Under the pieces are notes generated by a model that had not been told where the DNA came from, did not search any database, and saw only the letters and a list, made by a program, of their open reading frames with translations. Shown here piece by piece: positions 45,079-52,784 of a stretch of DNA of 64,000 nucleotides; positions within the stretch are counted from its first letter, which is position 1, and each line of letters begins with the position of its first letter. Source of the DNA: Vallitalea maricola (GTDB lineage Bacteria; Bacillota; Clostridia; Lachnospirales; Vallitaleaceae); the NCBI RefSeq assembly GCF_036985595.1, contig NZ_BTPU01000001.1, positions 83,421-147,420 of the forward strand, read 5' to 3'. The translations under genes and the position numbers were made by a program.

Positions 45079-45107
45079 TTGTAACTTTTGGGGTTATATT
45101 ATATAAT
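45079..45107 (+). promoter_or_regulatory. SigA-type promoter of the RNA-methyltransferase genes
   Basis: TTGTAA (45079-45084), a 17-nt spacer and TATAAT (45102-45107). Confidence 0.65.
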
Positions 45108-45130
45108 GTTGTAGAGCGATTTTCAATAGA

Positions 45131-45262
45131 TTGACATTATTAGATAAGCTTTCTCAAAGAATTGGTAAGAATTTTTCGGATAATTTTAGAGATATAATGC
45201 CAAGTATAGATGATATATATGTAAAAGATTTTGTTGGAGGAGGTATTAATGCCATAATATGA
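45131..45262 (+). pseudogene. Possible gene remnant or leader frame before the methyltransferase
   Basis: A frame with protein-like composition ('LDKLSQRIGKNFSDNFRDI', then 'VKDFVGGGINAII') ends with TGA overlapping the ATG of the next gene (ATGA). No ATG and no ribosome site were found; upstream the frame is closed at 45104. It looks like the tail of a lost gene or a chance frame. GGAGGAGGT at 45236-45244 is its only SD-like element and is too far (about 15 nt) from the ATG at 45259. Confidence 0.3.
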
Positions 45263-46290
45263 ATAAATACGTAATACTTGCAAATCCAGGGCATAATCGT
45301 ATTTATTTTGATTCAGCACTTAAAATTGCTGTTTCAGAGATTAAAGCGATTGCTGGAGCATATGATATGAAGATTAATAATATTAAAGAAGCAGACCAAG
45401 GACTTCCATCTTCAATAAGTTTTACTACAGATAGAGAGTTGAATGAAGAAGATTTTAGAGTTTTAGGATTTTCTTCTATTTACTATGCTTTATTTGAACA
45501 AGTAGATGGTGGACTTTTAAGACCTATTAATGTTCCTGATTTTCATACTTTCCCGGAGAGTATGGTTCAGATTTTAAAATATAATGGAAAAACAAATGAA
45601 CAATTTACAAGACTTATGGTAAATCTTGCTATTAGTTCATGTAATACAAATAGCAAAAAGATTACTTTGTTTGATCCTATGTGTGGTAAAGGAACCACTT
45701 TATATGAAGGACTCATCAGAGGTTATGATGTTAAAGGAATAGAGATAAATGGACAGTGGACGAAGGAAATTGAAACATATCTTGTTAGATTTTTGAAAGA
45801 AGGAAGATATAAACATAAAGTTATTAAGTCTAAGCAGCAAAGTTCAAAATGTAAAAAAATTGCAGATGTATTTACCCTTACATCAGCGGCTAATAAAACA
45901 GATTATACTAATGGAAACACTCAGATGCTTCAATTATTTAATTCTGATACAACATTGGCTAATCTTCTAATCAAGAAAAAATCATGTGATATAATCGTAT
46001 CTGATTTACCTTATGGAGTTCAGCATAGAAGTAAAAACAATAAAGGTTCAAATATCTCAAGAAGCCCAATAGAGCTTCTTAAGAAAGCTATACCTGCTTG
46101 GAATCATGCTTTGAAGACAAAAGGAAGTATGGTTTTATCTTATAATGAATTTACTATGAAATATAGAGATATTTCAGAAGTACTACAGGATAATGGATTC
46201 AAAGTGCTGGATGAATCACCTTATGATGATTACTTACATAGAGTTAATCAATCAATTAACAGAAACTTGATAGTTGCTGTTAAGGTATAA
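45259..46290 (+). CDS. Putative RNA methyltransferase (UPF0020/TRM11-like)
   Basis: 343 residues. The C-terminal half is a class I SAM methyltransferase: motif I 'FDPMCGKGTTLYEGLIRGYDVKGIE' near 145-170 and catalytic motif IV 'VSDLPYG' near 250, the N6/N2-type (D/N)PPY variant as in THUMP-associated RNA methylases. The N-terminal part ('YVILANPGHNRIYFDSALKIAVSEIKAI') takes the place of the THUMP domain. It probably methylates tRNA or rRNA bases; the exact target is unknown. The start is uncertain: GGAGGAGGT is better spaced for an ATG at 45249, which is out of frame (two codons). It lies 21 nt before the next methyltransferase, so one operon. Confidence 0.82.
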   Translation: MNKYVILANPGHNRIYFDSALKIAVSEIKAIAGAYDMKINNIKEADQGLPSSISFTTDRELNEEDFRVLGFSSIYYALFEQVDGGLLRPINVPDFHTFPESMVQILKYNGKTNEQFTRLMVNLAISSCNTNSKKITLFDPMCGKGTTLYEGLIRGYDVKGIEINGQWTKEIETYLVRFLKEGRYKHKVIKSKQQSSKCKKIADVFTLTSAANKTDYTNGNTQMLQLFNSDTTLANLLIKKKSCDIIVSDLPYGVQHRSKNNKGSNISRSPIELLKKAIPAWNHALKTKGSMVLSYNEFTMKYRDISEVLQDNGFKVLDESPYDDYLHRVNQSINRNLIVAVKV

Positions 46291-46311
46291 TAAAATATAG
46301 ATGAAGTTAGG

Positions 46312-47511
46312 ATGAATCAGGTGAAAGAAACTACTATAAGATTAAAAAAGAATTTTATAAATAAGATAACTAAAGGATATCCACTAATTGAGAAAAATGC
46401 TGTCATTGATACTAATAAGCTCACTCATGAAGGAATGGTCATTAATCTTGTTGACAACAACAATAAGTTCATTGCAAAAGGATATTATGGTAAGCAGAAT
46501 AAAGGCAATGGCTGGGTATTAACGTATAATGAGCAAACCAAGATAGATTATGATTTCTTTAGAGATAGATTAAATAAGGCAATTAATCTAAGGAAGGAAT
46601 TTTATAATAATAAGGATACAACAGCTTTTCGTGTTTTCAATGGTGAAGGAGACAATATTGGTGGATTGACCATAGATTACTTTGATGGTTATTATTTAAT
46701 CAATTGGTATAGTGAAGGAATCTACATGTTTAGAGAATACATCATCAAGGCGTTAGCTGAGCTAACTGATTATAAAGGTATATATCAGAAAAAGAGATTT
46801 AATGATGGTGGTAAATATATAAATGATGATGATTTTGTGATTGGTGAAAGAGGTAATTTTCCTACTATTGTTAAAGAAAATGGAGTGAAATTTGCTGTAT
46901 ATCTTAATGAAGGGGCTATGGTCGGGTTCTTTATTGACCAGAGAGATGTTAGAAATATCATAAAAGAAAAATATGCAAAGAATAAAAATGTACTTAATAC
47001 TTTTTCTTATACAGGTGCTTTTTCTGTTTTTGCTGCAAAAGGTGGAGCCAATAAAACTACCAGTGTAGATTTAGCTAATAGAAGCAGAAAAAAAACTATT
47101 GAGCAATTTGAAATCAATAACATAAATGCTGATGAGCAGGATATAATGGTAGAAGACGTTTTTAAATATTTTAAATATGCGGTGAAAAAACAGTTACTAT
47201 TTGATTTAGTTATTCTGGACCCACCTAGTTTTGCCAAATCTAAAAAGCATATATTCAGTGCTTCAAAAGATTATACAAATTTATTAAAAGAAGCTATCTT
47301 AATAACTGAAAAAAGTGGTATAATAGTAGCATCTACTAATTGTAGTTCTTTCGATATGAAAAGATTTAAAGAATTTGTAGATAGAGCATTCCATGAAACA
47401 AATACGGAATATAATATTATTGAAGAATTTTATTTACCAACCGATTTTAAGGTTAATATTAAATATAAAGAGAGTAACTATCTAAAAGTATTATTTATAA
47501 AAAAATCATAA
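46312..47511 (+). CDS. Class I SAM-dependent rRNA methyltransferase, RlmI-like
   Basis: 399 residues, the RlmI/YccW family length. PUA-like RNA-binding N-terminus (1-75, 'ITKGYPLIEKNAVID...GMVINLVDNNNKFIAKGYYG' segments), a linker domain ('FRVFNGEGDNIGGLTIDYFDGYYLINWYS'), then the Rossmann methyltransferase with 'FSYTGAFSVFAAKGGANKTTSVDLA' (motif I) and 'LDPPSFAKSKK' (motif IV). Family members make 5-methylcytosine in 23S rRNA, but the site cannot be set from sequence. Co-transcribed with the UPF0020-type gene. Confidence 0.88.
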   Translation: MNQVKETTIRLKKNFINKITKGYPLIEKNAVIDTNKLTHEGMVINLVDNNNKFIAKGYYGKQNKGNGWVLTYNEQTKIDYDFFRDRLNKAINLRKEFYNNKDTTAFRVFNGEGDNIGGLTIDYFDGYYLINWYSEGIYMFREYIIKALAELTDYKGIYQKKRFNDGGKYINDDDFVIGERGNFPTIVKENGVKFAVYLNEGAMVGFFIDQRDVRNIIKEKYAKNKNVLNTFSYTGAFSVFAAKGGANKTTSVDLANRSRKKTIEQFEINNINADEQDIMVEDVFKYFKYAVKKQLLFDLVILDPPSFAKSKKHIFSASKDYTNLLKEAILITEKSGIIVASTNCSSFDMKRFKEFVDRAFHETNTEYNIIEEFYLPTDFKVNIKYKESNYLKVLFIKKS

Positions 47512-47568
47512 TATAATTCATAGAAACTAGGTAGCAGAATTATGATAATGATAAGGGAGGATATAGTT

Positions 47569-48525
47569 ATGAACACAAAAAATATAAAGACAATAAATAA
47601 TTATCTTAGTATTTATAATGAAATAAAATCTGAATTAGACAAAGATATATCTAATGAAACAATAAAAATAGTTTCTTTATTATATTCTATATCCAATAGA
47701 CCTTTTCAATTAGAATTATTTGATGAAATGAGTGAAATGATTAAGAGCAAAGTTGGATTTTCATCCCTTAGTGGTGATCTAAGATTCATAATTGCTACCA
47801 TATTGATAATTAAATATGATTATCCATTTACTAAGATAAGCTTTTTATTGGATAATATCACGCTGGTTAATGAATTTGATTTGTATTCCAAATATAGTTT
47901 GTTTATTGCATTCATATTATTGGACGAGGAAGATGTCAAAAAGCGTTTAGAAGCTTCAAGAGACATATTTTATGATATGCAGGACCAACATTCCTTCATA
48001 ACTGGAGAGGAAGATTATACTTTTTCTGTACTTTTGTCTGAAGCAGGAAAAAATACAGATAAATTAATGGAAGAGATAGATTATTATTATAAGAATTTAG
48101 CTAAAGATTGTTTTCGAAGAGGCAACAATCTGCAATTACTATCTCATGTTCTTGCATTGGTTGTTACAGAAGATAAAAGGGATATAGTTATTGATAATTG
48201 TATTACTATCTATAAATCAATGAAACAAAAAGGAATGAAAATAAAAGGTGTTATTTTTGCACTTATAGGATTAATGAGTGCTGTAGTTCTAGAAGATATT
48301 GAATTAGAGGTTATAGAAATAAATGAAGTTTACCATTTATTGAATAGTACTAAATATTTTAAGAAGAATAAAAATTTTAATTTGGTAGTATCAATTTTCA
48401 CAGTCCTTGACCTGAAAGACAACAATAATCATACTCTATATTATATTGGTGATGACCAGATTCAGACTAATCTTCAGTATTCTTTATTAGTGGCTATTTT
48501 ATCAAAAATTATTTCTACAGATTAA
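47569..48525 (+). CDS. DUF4003-like protein of unknown function
   Basis: 318 residues from ATG 47569 with GGGAGG at 47555-47560; ATGs at 47542 and 47548 are in frame but upstream of the ribosome site. All-helical, soluble, no signal peptide. The pattern 'FIIATILIIKYDYP...FILLDEEDVKKRLEASRDIFYDMQDQHSFITGEEDYTFSVLLSEAGKNTDKLMEEIDYYYKNLAK' matches the DUF4003 type common in Bacilli and Clostridia. Function unknown. Confidence 0.75.
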   Translation: MNTKNIKTINNYLSIYNEIKSELDKDISNETIKIVSLLYSISNRPFQLELFDEMSEMIKSKVGFSSLSGDLRFIIATILIIKYDYPFTKISFLLDNITLVNEFDLYSKYSLFIAFILLDEEDVKKRLEASRDIFYDMQDQHSFITGEEDYTFSVLLSEAGKNTDKLMEEIDYYYKNLAKDCFRRGNNLQLLSHVLALVVTEDKRDIVIDNCITIYKSMKQKGMKIKGVIFALIGLMSAVVLEDIELEVIEINEVYHLLNSTKYFKKNKNFNLVVSIFTVLDLKDNNNHTLYYIGDDQIQTNLQYSLLVAILSKIISTD

Positions 48526-48964
48526 TAGACTAAATTCAATAGTTTTTTTACCCTAGAAACTGCAATTATACAGTATTAATTATCTATCTAAAAAATAATA
48601 AAATTTCCTTGATTTTTTCCTTCATATAATGTACAATTTTTGTGAAATAATAATTAAAATAACATATTTGATTTCATTTAAATTGCATATTACACACTAT
48701 TGACCATGTAACGGATTTGATTTTGCAAAATTATAATGTATTTAACAAGTGGCTGAGTATAAATTTTTTGAAAGTTTGTATTGTAGCTGCTTATTTATGG
48801 ACAAATTTATACTTGGATTATAATTTTCTTTAGTTGAAATATATTTTGATATAGTATATATTAGTATAAGTAAAAAATGACATAATTTATTTGACAATTA
48901 TAAAAATATAAATGAGATCCTAATTAAATCATTGATATATATTTCTTAAAAAGAAGGAGTAGTT
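48526..48964. other. Long AT-rich intergenic region
   Basis: 440 nt with no frame, repeat or recognised RNA. TTGACA at 48891-48896 could be a -35 element for the response-regulator gene, but no convincing -10 lies 16-18 nt after it. Confidence 0.5.
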
Positions 48965-49642
48965 ATGGAAAAAACTGTTTTAGTTATTGAAGATGAAATT
49001 ATTATGAGAGATTTGATATCTGTTGCTTTTAGAGATAATGGATTTCAAGTATTGGAAGCTGCTGATGGACAAGAGGCTCTAGAGATTTTTGAAGAAAATC
49101 CTGTTGATCTAGTATTGCTTGATATTGTAATGCCCAAATTAGATGGTTGGTCTGTATGTAGACGAATAAGGTCAAAATCTGATGTAGTTATTATTATGCT
49201 TACATCAAGAGATGATGACGAAGACCAATTATTAGGTTTTGAATTAGGCGTTGATGAGTATGTTATAAAACCCATCAATATTGAAGTTTTATTGGCTAGA
49301 AGCAAAAGATTACTAGAAAGAGTTGCTAATAAGGATGACAGATTAAAAAATATTATTGATAAATCAGGTATTACAATTGATAAAGATGCATATTCTGTAT
49401 TGTTAGATAATGAAAAGATAGAATTCGCCCCAAAGGAATATGAACTATTGGTTTTTCTGGTAGAAAATGAAGGAAGAGTACTTACAAGAGAAAAGATACT
49501 TGATACTATTTGGGGTTATGATTATTTTGGAGATTATAGAGTTGTAGATACGCATATCAAGAAAATCCGGAAAAAATTGAAATCAAAAGCTAAATACATA
49601 CATACAGTTGTAAGGGTCGGATATAAATTCGATACTAATTAA
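48965..49642 (+). CDS. Orphan OmpR-family response regulator
   Basis: 225 residues. ATG 48965 with AAGAAGGAG upstream. Receiver: acidic pair E9-D10, phospho-acceptor in 'LVLLDIVMPKLDGWSVC' (D52), 'LTSRDDD', and the switch lysine in 'VIKPINIEVL' (the usual TKPF is IKPI). C-terminal winged helix with 'APKEYELLVFLVENEGRVLTREKILDTIWGYDYFGDYRVVDTHIKKIRKKL'. No histidine kinase is adjacent: the next gene is a permease. The cognate kinase and target genes are unknown. Confidence 0.88.
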   Translation: MEKTVLVIEDEIIMRDLISVAFRDNGFQVLEAADGQEALEIFEENPVDLVLLDIVMPKLDGWSVCRRIRSKSDVVIIMLTSRDDDEDQLLGFELGVDEYVIKPINIEVLLARSKRLLERVANKDDRLKNIIDKSGITIDKDAYSVLLDNEKIEFAPKEYELLVFLVENEGRVLTREKILDTIWGYDYFGDYRVVDTHIKKIRKKLKSKAKYIHTVVRVGYKFDTN

Positions 49643-49797
49643 GCCTAATTATATATAATGCATAAAAATTCTTGTATAACAACTAAATATGTGAGATACT
49701 TTAATTAGTATGACTAAATAGGTTTAATTTGTAAAAAATATAATTAGTACTAACTTATTGGTTGTTATTATAATATGAAAGGATTGTATTAGACTAG

Positions 49798-51006
49798 ATG
49801 AAGATTAAATTGGACCACGGTTATATGAAAAAGATCAAATACATAACGTTAGGTTTTGTAATCATTTATATCATTTATTTGGTCATGACTAATATTGGTG
49901 ATGTAATAAATGGTGTTTCTGATGCATTTTCGTTTATTGTTAAGATACTTTCGCCGTTTTTATGGGGATTGGTTATTGCTTATCTGCTGAATCCTATTGT
50001 AAGATATTTCGAAAAAGTCATTAGTAAAATAAAAATAAACAAAAAATGGGAAAGAACTCATAGAAAACAAAAGAAAGTTATTGTAAGAGGTATAAGTCTT
50101 GTGCTTACCCTTGTTTCTATAATCACTATACTAACGTTGCTTGTTAATAGTATTTTTGTTATGATAAATGGTAGTTTTAGAGATTTTAATATTACTGAAT
50201 TGATTAAAGAGATAACAGATACTTTTGAAAACTATTCCAAAGAATTAGGAGGAATAGAAGAATCTCTTAATAAAATGGGTATTGCTGCTAATATTACACA
50301 ATTCTTGAAGGAATTATCTGTAAGTATTATCAACCAAATTAAGGAAATCGCAACTTCTATTACAGCTAGAGTAACTACTATCGGTAGATATATAATTGAC
50401 ATTTCTTTTGGATTTGTATTTGCATTCAATTTTATTATGAATAAAGAATATTTCCATAATTTACTTGAAAATGCCCTTAGATTAACATTAAATGACAAGA
50501 GGAAAAACAGCCTTAAAGAAATTTTACATGAAATTAATATTGTTTTCCTTAGTTTTATTCGTGGAAAAATCATTGACCTGACTTTATTAAGTTTTGTTAC
50601 AGTTATTTCACTTATAATAATACAATTTGATTATGCATTTATTGTAGGTACATTCGCAGGATACACTAATATCATACCTTATTTGGGAACTTGGATCGGT
50701 ATTATACCAGCAGTTATCATTGCTTTGGTAAAAGATGGATGGCAGGAAGCTTTGTTTGTTGGAGCATATATCGTAATTATACAACAGGTATATTATGTCT
50801 TTGTAAGTCCTAAAATTCAAGGTAAGAGTATTGGTATGCACCCAGTTTTCATATTGCTTGCTATGTTCGTATTTGGTAAGTTCTTTGGTTTGTTAGGTGT
50901 AATTTTATCTATACCAATGGGTGGAATTGTGAAGATATTCATTAACAGATGGGCAAAAAGACGTCAAGACAAGAAAAATATAGTACTGATAGACCTAAAA
51001 AAATGA
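49798..51006 (+). CDS. AI-2E-family (YtvI/PerM-type) membrane transporter
   Basis: 402 residues, eight or so membrane segments in the family's arrangement: two at the N-terminus ('ITLGFVIIYIIYLVM', 'ILSPFLWGLVIAYLLNPIVRYFEKV', a family signature), one near 105-125, an amphipathic central region (130-200), and five in the C-terminal half ('FVGAYIVIIQQVYYVFVSPKIQGKSIGMHPVFILLAMFVFGKFFGLLGVILSIPMGG'). Members export AI-2, or exchange Na+ or H+; the substrate is unclear. No strong ribosome site precedes ATG 49798; AAAGGA is 18 nt away, so the start is tentative. Confidence 0.87.
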   Translation: MKIKLDHGYMKKIKYITLGFVIIYIIYLVMTNIGDVINGVSDAFSFIVKILSPFLWGLVIAYLLNPIVRYFEKVISKIKINKKWERTHRKQKKVIVRGISLVLTLVSIITILTLLVNSIFVMINGSFRDFNITELIKEITDTFENYSKELGGIEESLNKMGIAANITQFLKELSVSIINQIKEIATSITARVTTIGRYIIDISFGFVFAFNFIMNKEYFHNLLENALRLTLNDKRKNSLKEILHEINIVFLSFIRGKIIDLTLLSFVTVISLIIIQFDYAFIVGTFAGYTNIIPYLGTWIGIIPAVIIALVKDGWQEALFVGAYIVIIQQVYYVFVSPKIQGKSIGMHPVFILLAMFVFGKFFGLLGVILSIPMGGIVKIFINRWAKRRQDKKNIVLIDLKK

Positions 51007-51040
51007 CATTTGCATTTATAATAAAATAAAGGTAAAATGT

Positions 51041-51069
51041 ATAAGTTGGGTAAAATAACTCCAACTTAT
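51041..51069 (+). terminator. Hairpin after the transporter gene
   Basis: ATAAGTTGG (51041-51049) pairs perfectly with CCAACTTAT (51061-51069). No T-run follows, so it may be a leader hairpin of the HAD gene rather than a terminator. Confidence 0.4.
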
Positions 51070-51132
51070 GAAAACTAGGTAGTTATCCATTTGCGATTAT
51101 GTGTCGCTTCATTATTAGACGGAGGTCTTAAG

Positions 51133-51843
51133 ATGTATAATAATTATGTTTTTAATTTATATGGTACTTTGATAGATATCAAGACAAATGAAGAGAAAGA
51201 TGAGATTTGGGAAAAGTTTGCTATTTATTATGGTTATAACGGTGCTCATTATGAAAAAGAAGAACTAAAAGAGAAGTACCATAGTATAGTAGGTAAACTC
51301 ATCAAGATGAATAGTAAATACCAATGTCCAGATTATGAGATTGAAGATGTATTCTTTAAATTATACAAGGATAAGGGAATAAAACCAAAGAAAAAAGCAA
51401 AGCAAGCAGCTAAAACATTTAGATTATTATCAACAGAGTCAATTAGACTATACGATGGTGTTAAAGAGACTCTAGAAAGACTTGCTGCTGAAGATAAAAA
51501 AATATATTTATTATCAAATGCTCAGAAAGCATTTGCTAATTCAGAAATTAAATATCTAGGTATAAAAAAATACTTTGATGGTATATGTATATCATCTGAT
51601 GTAGGTATACGTAAACCTGATACTAAGTTCTACGAATACTTTTTGGAGAAAGAACAACTAGATCCAAAAGATACTCTATTTATCGGTAACGATTATATTG
51701 ACTTGAAAGGTGCCAATGACATGGGTATTGATTCCTTATATATACATTCTAATTTATCTAATGAAGAACCAGAAGATGTAACATCTAAATATAAGATTTT
51801 AGATGGTGATATACGTAAAATCTTTGATGTGATAGAATTATAA
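51133..51843 (+). CDS. HAD-superfamily protein with altered catalytic motif
   Basis: 236 residues from ATG 51133 with GGAGGT at 51121-51126. HAD motifs: motif I reads 'FNLYGTLID' where active relatives have 'FDxYGT' or 'FDxDGT', so the nucleophilic Asp is Asn (codon AAT); motif II 'LLSNAQ' is normal; motif III lysine is in 'GIRKPDTKFY'; motif IV 'FIGNDYIDLKGAND' keeps an acidic residue. The helical cap spans about residues 18-105. Family members are phosphatases or dehalogenases. With the Asn change this one may be inactive, or use Asn as in isolated exceptions. It is followed 22 nt later by a PspC-domain gene. Confidence 0.85.
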   Translation: MYNNYVFNLYGTLIDIKTNEEKDEIWEKFAIYYGYNGAHYEKEELKEKYHSIVGKLIKMNSKYQCPDYEIEDVFFKLYKDKGIKPKKKAKQAAKTFRLLSTESIRLYDGVKETLERLAAEDKKIYLLSNAQKAFANSEIKYLGIKKYFDGICISSDVGIRKPDTKFYEYFLEKEQLDPKDTLFIGNDYIDLKGANDMGIDSLYIHSNLSNEEPEDVTSKYKILDGDIRKIFDVIEL

Positions 51844-51865
51844 TATTACAGGGTAGGTGAGGATA

Positions 51866-52045
51866 ATGAAGAGGCTTGTAAAATCTAGAAGAAATAGAAA
51901 AATTAATGGTGTCTGTGGAGGCATAGCGGAATATTTAGACGTGGATCCAACAATTATTAGATTATTATTTACTATCGGAATAATATTTGGTGGAGCTGGA
52001 TTATGGGCTTACATTATTTGTGTATTCGTTATTCCAGACGAGTGA
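51866..52045 (+). CDS. PspC-domain membrane protein
   Basis: 59 residues from ATG 51866 with AGGTGAGG upstream (a GTG at 51857 is part of that site). It is essentially a single PspC domain: 'KRLVKSRRNRKINGVCGGIAEYLDVDPTIIRLLF', then a membrane segment with 'GGAGLWAYIICVFVIP'. PspC proteins are linked to envelope-stress sensing; short stand-alone forms are common in Firmicutes. Confidence 0.92.
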   Translation: MKRLVKSRRNRKINGVCGGIAEYLDVDPTIIRLLFTIGIIFGGAGLWAYIICVFVIPDE

Positions 52046-52057
52046 TACCATATAAGC

Positions 52058-52103
52058 AAAGGGGACTGTAACACAATAAAAATGTATTGTGAACAGCCCC
52101 TTT
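52058..52103. terminator. Bidirectional terminator between converging genes
   Basis: AAAGGGG (52058-52064) with CCCCTTT (52097-52103), and an inner CACAATA/TATTGTG stem. T-rich on the right and A-rich on the left. It serves the PspC gene and the ferritin-like gene. Confidence 0.85.
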
Positions 52104-52108
52104 ACTTT

Positions 52109-52618
52109 TTACAGGTGGGTTTTTATTCCAAAAGAAGTATCGTATTCTTTAATAGCGAAAGATAATTCTTCGAAATGTTCTTTTTCTTCATTTATGACTT
52201 CGTTGTATACTTCATATACATCTCTATATTTATTGCTGGTTAGTACATATTCATATAAAATAACTGCTTCTAATTCTCCCTTAATATCGCTTCTTATAGA
52301 ATTAGGTATGTTAATTCTTGTATCTGATTTCAATGAAAAACAGTCACTGTAATCAATATTTACATGTCCTTTTGTCTCTTCAAACATTTTTTGCTGCATA
52401 GGGTCATATTTTCTAAGTAATTCAGAAAACATAGAAAAGTGACGTATCTCGTCATCCCTAATATGTATCCATAGTTTAACTAAGGATGGACAGGTACTAT
52501 TATGAATATGATAATTATATTGGTTAATAGCAACAATCTCTGAAATCAATGATTCTCTGATACAATTAGTTAATTTATTTGCTATACCTTGAGGTTGGCC
52601 TTCTGTTGTATAACTCAT
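52109..52618 (-). CDS. Ferritin-like di-iron or spore-coat-type protein
   Basis: 169 residues. A four-helix-bundle pattern with two pairs of metal-ligand motifs: 'ESLISEIVAINQYNYH' and 'IRDDEIRHFSMFSELL' in the first half, 'KGELEAVILYEYVL' and 'VINEEKEHFEELSF' in the second, the E...ExxH spacing of rubrerythrin-like and ferritin-like proteins. No signal peptide. Related proteins include spore-coat CotJC-like, DUF2202 and rubrerythrin-type families. Role in oxidative stress or sporulation cannot be decided. Confidence 0.8.
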   Translation of the reverse strand: MSYTTEGQPQGIANKLTNCIRESLISEIVAINQYNYHIHNSTCPSLVKLWIHIRDDEIRHFSMFSELLRKYDPMQQKMFEETKGHVNIDYSDCFSLKSDTRINIPNSIRSDIKGELEAVILYEYVLTSNKYRDVYEVYNEVINEEKEHFEELSFAIKEYDTSFGIKTHL

Positions 52619-52737
52619 ATAGTCACCTACTAATTCTGTATTCTCTTAATTTTATTCATACAGGGTAAAAATTATTCTAGTATTAAATAATTAATTTTTA
52701 TTCTTCTTTTATAATGATTACTGTGGATAATATTAAT

Positions 52738-52775
52738 AAAAGAAAGAAAAAGCTTGGATAACTTTTTCTTTCTTT
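52738..52775 (-). terminator. Rho-independent terminator of the giant glycine-rich gene
   Basis: AAAGAAAGAAAAAG pairs perfectly with CTTTTTCTTTCTTT, 10 nt after the stop codon at 52785 on the minus strand. Confidence 0.85.
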
Positions 52776-52784
52776 TAATATTTA

